Source: JASBSR01 sp963847575 | GTDB taxonomy: Bacteria > Pseudomonadota > Gammaproteobacteria > SZUA-229 | Direction: 5' to 3' | Length of the DNA stretch: 28,263 nucleotides | Assembly: GCA_963847575.1 (NCBI GenBank) | Contig: CAWKAL010000107.1 | Location: 1 to 28,263 of the forward strand | Part shown: positions 26,654 through 28,263 of the stretch, in pieces | Layout: the number at the start of each line of letters is the position of its first letter | Position numbering within the stretch: position 1 is the first letter of the stretch | Translations under genes and position numbers: made by a program | Notes under the pieces: model-generated | Seen by the model: only the letters and a program-made list of their open reading frames with translations | The model's database searches: none | What the model was told of the DNA's origin: nothing

Positions 26654-26742
26654 TTCGATTTGTGAGCCTCACGAAATAAATAATCGATAAGTAAGGTGTT
26701 ACCAACGCCGCTGATCAAACCAGTACCACGTATGACGTTCAT

Positions 26743-27390
26743 CTAGACGCCGCGATCAATCCGGTAGAGCACGGCAATAAGAAACAGGCTACCCGCCATT
26801 AACCATAAGGGGCCGAACAGCCAGAGCGCCAGCGGGATGGCCAGGTAATAACCACGCATCCCAAGTGTATAGTGATTACCGCCACGATCCAGAATTTCGA
26901 TCACATCCTCAACACTGATTTCGGAATAATCTTCCGCTGGCAGGTTGATCATGAAACCGGTGTGGTTGTAGTAACGCACGGCAAGCGCGAAGTTGAAAAA
27001 TGCAAACAGAAAATCAGCGCTCAACAGGATCAGCTTACCGAGCCATAATCCGGGATGGCCGCTGCCAAAGTCGCTCATTAATGCCAGCGATAACGCGCCC
27101 TGCTTGTCCGCCGTGACCGCGATATTGAGAATGCCGAGGCCAATTAGAATAGCAGCGGAGGCGAGGAAGGTCGCCGCCATGGTCCAGTTGCGCAGCGTTT
27201 GAATCGCGAGGATATCTTTACCGCCCTTCATGACGGCATCAACCCATAATGCGCGCGTGCGCCGCGCCAGCCCCTGCGAAGTGCTCAACGCATCGCTACG
27301 TATTCTGCGATAAAGATGAACATGGTATGCAATCAAAAACAGGAATGCTGCCGGACTCAGACCGTATTCGAAATAGCGAAGAATTTCCAT
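26743..27390 (-). CDS. DUF599 family membrane protein
   Basis: The 215-residue protein has about four helices (near 10-27, 70-92, 115-140 and 180-210) and the family pattern Y-H-x-x-L near residue 23, R-R-x-R-A-L-W-V-D, Q-T-L-R-N-W-x-M-A, F-F-N-F-A-L-A-V-R-Y-Y-N-H and G-M-R-G-Y-Y. The function of DUF599 is not known. The ATG at 27390 lies immediately beside a remnant of an unrelated gene on the other strand, and there is no clear Shine-Dalgarno. The cardiolipin synthase gene follows 89 bases downstream on the same strand and may be cotranscribed. Confidence 0.85.
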   Translation of the reverse strand: MEILRYFEYGLSPAAFLFLIAYHVHLYRRIRSDALSTSQGLARRTRALWVDAVMKGGKDILAIQTLRNWTMAATFLASAAILIGLGILNIAVTADKQGALSLALMSDFGSGHPGLWLGKLILLSADFLFAFFNFALAVRYYNHTGFMINLPAEDYSEISVEDVIEILDRGGNHYTLGMRGYYLAIPLALWLFGPLWLMAGSLFLIAVLYRIDRGV

Positions 27391-27393
27391 TAG

Positions 27394-27621
27394 CGTGTCA
27401 TTTGCCTGCTGTCCGGTTTCATGTTTTCGTTCGAAGGTATGCCGAAGGCACAGTACATTACAGAAATACTATCATTAACACATTTTGTGCGCCTGATACG
27501 CGGCATCATGTTGCGCGGCATCGAAATAACCCAGATGTCGAACGATATTTATGCACTGCTGTTTTTTTTACTGGTGACCATGAGCTTTGCGATATTGCGC
27601 CTCAAGAAACGACTCGATTGA
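27394..27621 (+). pseudogene. C-terminal remnant of an ABC-2 type transporter permease
   Basis: The open frame of 76 codons begins right after a TAG at 27391-27393 and has no start codon with a ribosome site. It reads as the last part of an ABC-2 permease: L-L-S-G-F-M-F-S-F-E-G-M-P, then L-T-H-F-V-R-L-I-R-G-I-M-L-R-G, a final helix, and the family ending L-R-L-K-K-R-L-D. Intact members are about 370 residues and the other 80 percent is absent. An ATG at 27421 could allow a 66-residue product, but nothing suggests use. The break in homology falls at the start codon of the DUF599 gene, so a rearrangement probably placed that gene here. Confidence 0.75.
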
Positions 27622-27634
27622 AACACCCCTGAAT

Positions 27635-28192
27635 TCAGCGAGTGCGGCGCTGTCGATAAAAATGCAGCAGCCATATCGCAGCAGCAACACCCACAATCGC
27701 CAGCATCAGTTCGACTTCATAGTGCTTGATGTTGCCCAGCACGGCTTCGACTGCACGTCCAAAGTAATACCCCATGAGTCCAATGCTCACAGCCCAGATG
27801 ATTGCACCGACCAGGTTAAGCAGGGCAAAACGCACATAGGGCACTTTGCTCATACCGATAGCGAAAGGCGTTACCGAGCGCAATCCATAAAGAAAGCGGA
27901 AACCCAGTATAAGCAGGACCTGGTGTCGCTCGAGAATGGTGAATACGCGGCCCGCGCGCGCCTGCCATGATGGATGCCTGGCCAGCATGGTATTGCCGTG
28001 CCGGCGGCCGAGAAAAAAATACAGTTGATCACCGAAAAAAGTACCGCAGAAGCCGCAGAAAATGACCCAGTCGAGCGACAGGTAACCCAGGTGCGCGGCA
28101 ACGCCACCCAGTACCATCACGGTTTCACCTTCGAGGAAGGTGCCGAGAATCAGGATCGGGTAGCCATAGCTGGCAAGTAAAGATTCGAGCAT
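27635..28192 (-). CDS. DedA family inner-membrane protein (SNARE-associated/VTT domain)
   Basis: The 185-residue protein has about five hydrophobic segments and the DedA signature. An early G-T-F-L-E-G-E motif carries the acidic residue, F-x-G-D-Q-x-Y-F-x-L-G-R-R-H-G follows, and F-R-F-L-Y-G-L-R-S-V-T-P-F-A-I-G-M-S is the conserved Arg/Gly loop. The closing N-x-x-G-A-x-x-W is also present. DedA proteins support membrane lipid recycling and envelope homeostasis, some as undecaprenyl-phosphate flippases. The start is ATG 28192 with AT-rich DNA and no Shine-Dalgarno before it. It is convergent with the ABC-2 remnant, 13 bases apart. Confidence 0.9.
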   Translation of the reverse strand: MLESLLASYGYPILILGTFLEGETVMVLGGVAAHLGYLSLDWVIFCGFCGTFFGDQLYFFLGRRHGNTMLARHPSWQARAGRVFTILERHQVLLILGFRFLYGLRSVTPFAIGMSKVPYVRFALLNLVGAIIWAVSIGLMGYYFGRAVEAVLGNIKHYEVELMLAIVGVAAAIWLLHFYRQRRTR

Positions 28193-28263
28193 ATAATTTT
28201 ATAATTCTAATGATAGTGTCGCTCAGCCCAGAGATTTTCTGGTCTGCAAAAATCGACTCACGC

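Noticed and set aside
27421..27621. Independent 66-residue small membrane protein gene
   Set aside because: The sequence matches the end of an ABC-2 permease and the similarity continues upstream of the ATG, so it is better read as a remnant.

Overview
The window looks like a chromosomal segment of a gammaproteobacterium. The evidence is the gene order queA-tgt-yajC-secD-secF, an aa3-type cytochrome oxidase cluster in the order coxB-coxA-ctaG-coxC-surf1-ctaA-ctaB-sco1 with a DUF2909 gene beside coxC, and a PEP-CTERM protein with the proteobacterial tail PVPAAVWLF. No genus is claimed. I saw no insertion sequence, prophage, CRISPR array, rRNA or tRNA.

Layout. (1) 2-4489, + strand: the 3' part of a very large Gly/Asn/Thr/Ser-rich beta-helical surface protein whose 5' end lies outside the window. 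(2) 4647-5277: a small rhodanese and a small heavy-metal-associated (HMA) protein. (3) 5654-6442: a PEP-CTERM exosortase substrate preceded by a well-formed sigma-54 type promoter and followed by a strong terminator. (4) 6529-12245, + strand: queuosine tRNA modification (queA, tgt) followed by the Sec accessory translocase genes yajC, secD and secF. queA and tgt are separated by an unusual 345-nt gap. (5) 20905 down to 12355, - strand: the cytochrome c oxidase structural and assembly operon, with a DUF2909 gene running antisense in its middle. (6) 21251-24136: a LysR regulator divergent from a SulP anion transporter. (7) 24188-28192, - strand: a run of membrane-related genes (MscS channel, cardiolipin synthase, DUF599 protein, DedA protein), interrupted by a + strand remnant of an ABC-2 permease.

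How the genes work together. Region 5 encodes the catalytic subunits of a terminal oxidase plus the factors that make heme A (CtaB, CtaA), deliver copper (CtaG, SCO1) and help assembly (SURF1, and a SCO-like protein lacking the copper histidine). Regions 1 and 3 are cell-surface functions. Region 4 is housekeeping.

Sequence quality. At least seven reading-frame breaks are visible: two in the adhesin, one in queA, two in secF, one in the DUF2909 gene and one in sulP. Every one is repaired by adding or removing a single base, and several sit on short homopolymers. Since secF is normally essential and the protein similarity continues across each break, I read these as indel errors in the sequence, not as gene decay, and I annotate each gene at full span.

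The most interesting non-coding features are the sigma-54 promoter before the PEP-CTERM gene, two related AATGAAT...ATTCATT inverted-repeat elements that each fill a convergent gene junction, and a 16-bp perfect palindrome between lysR and sulP.
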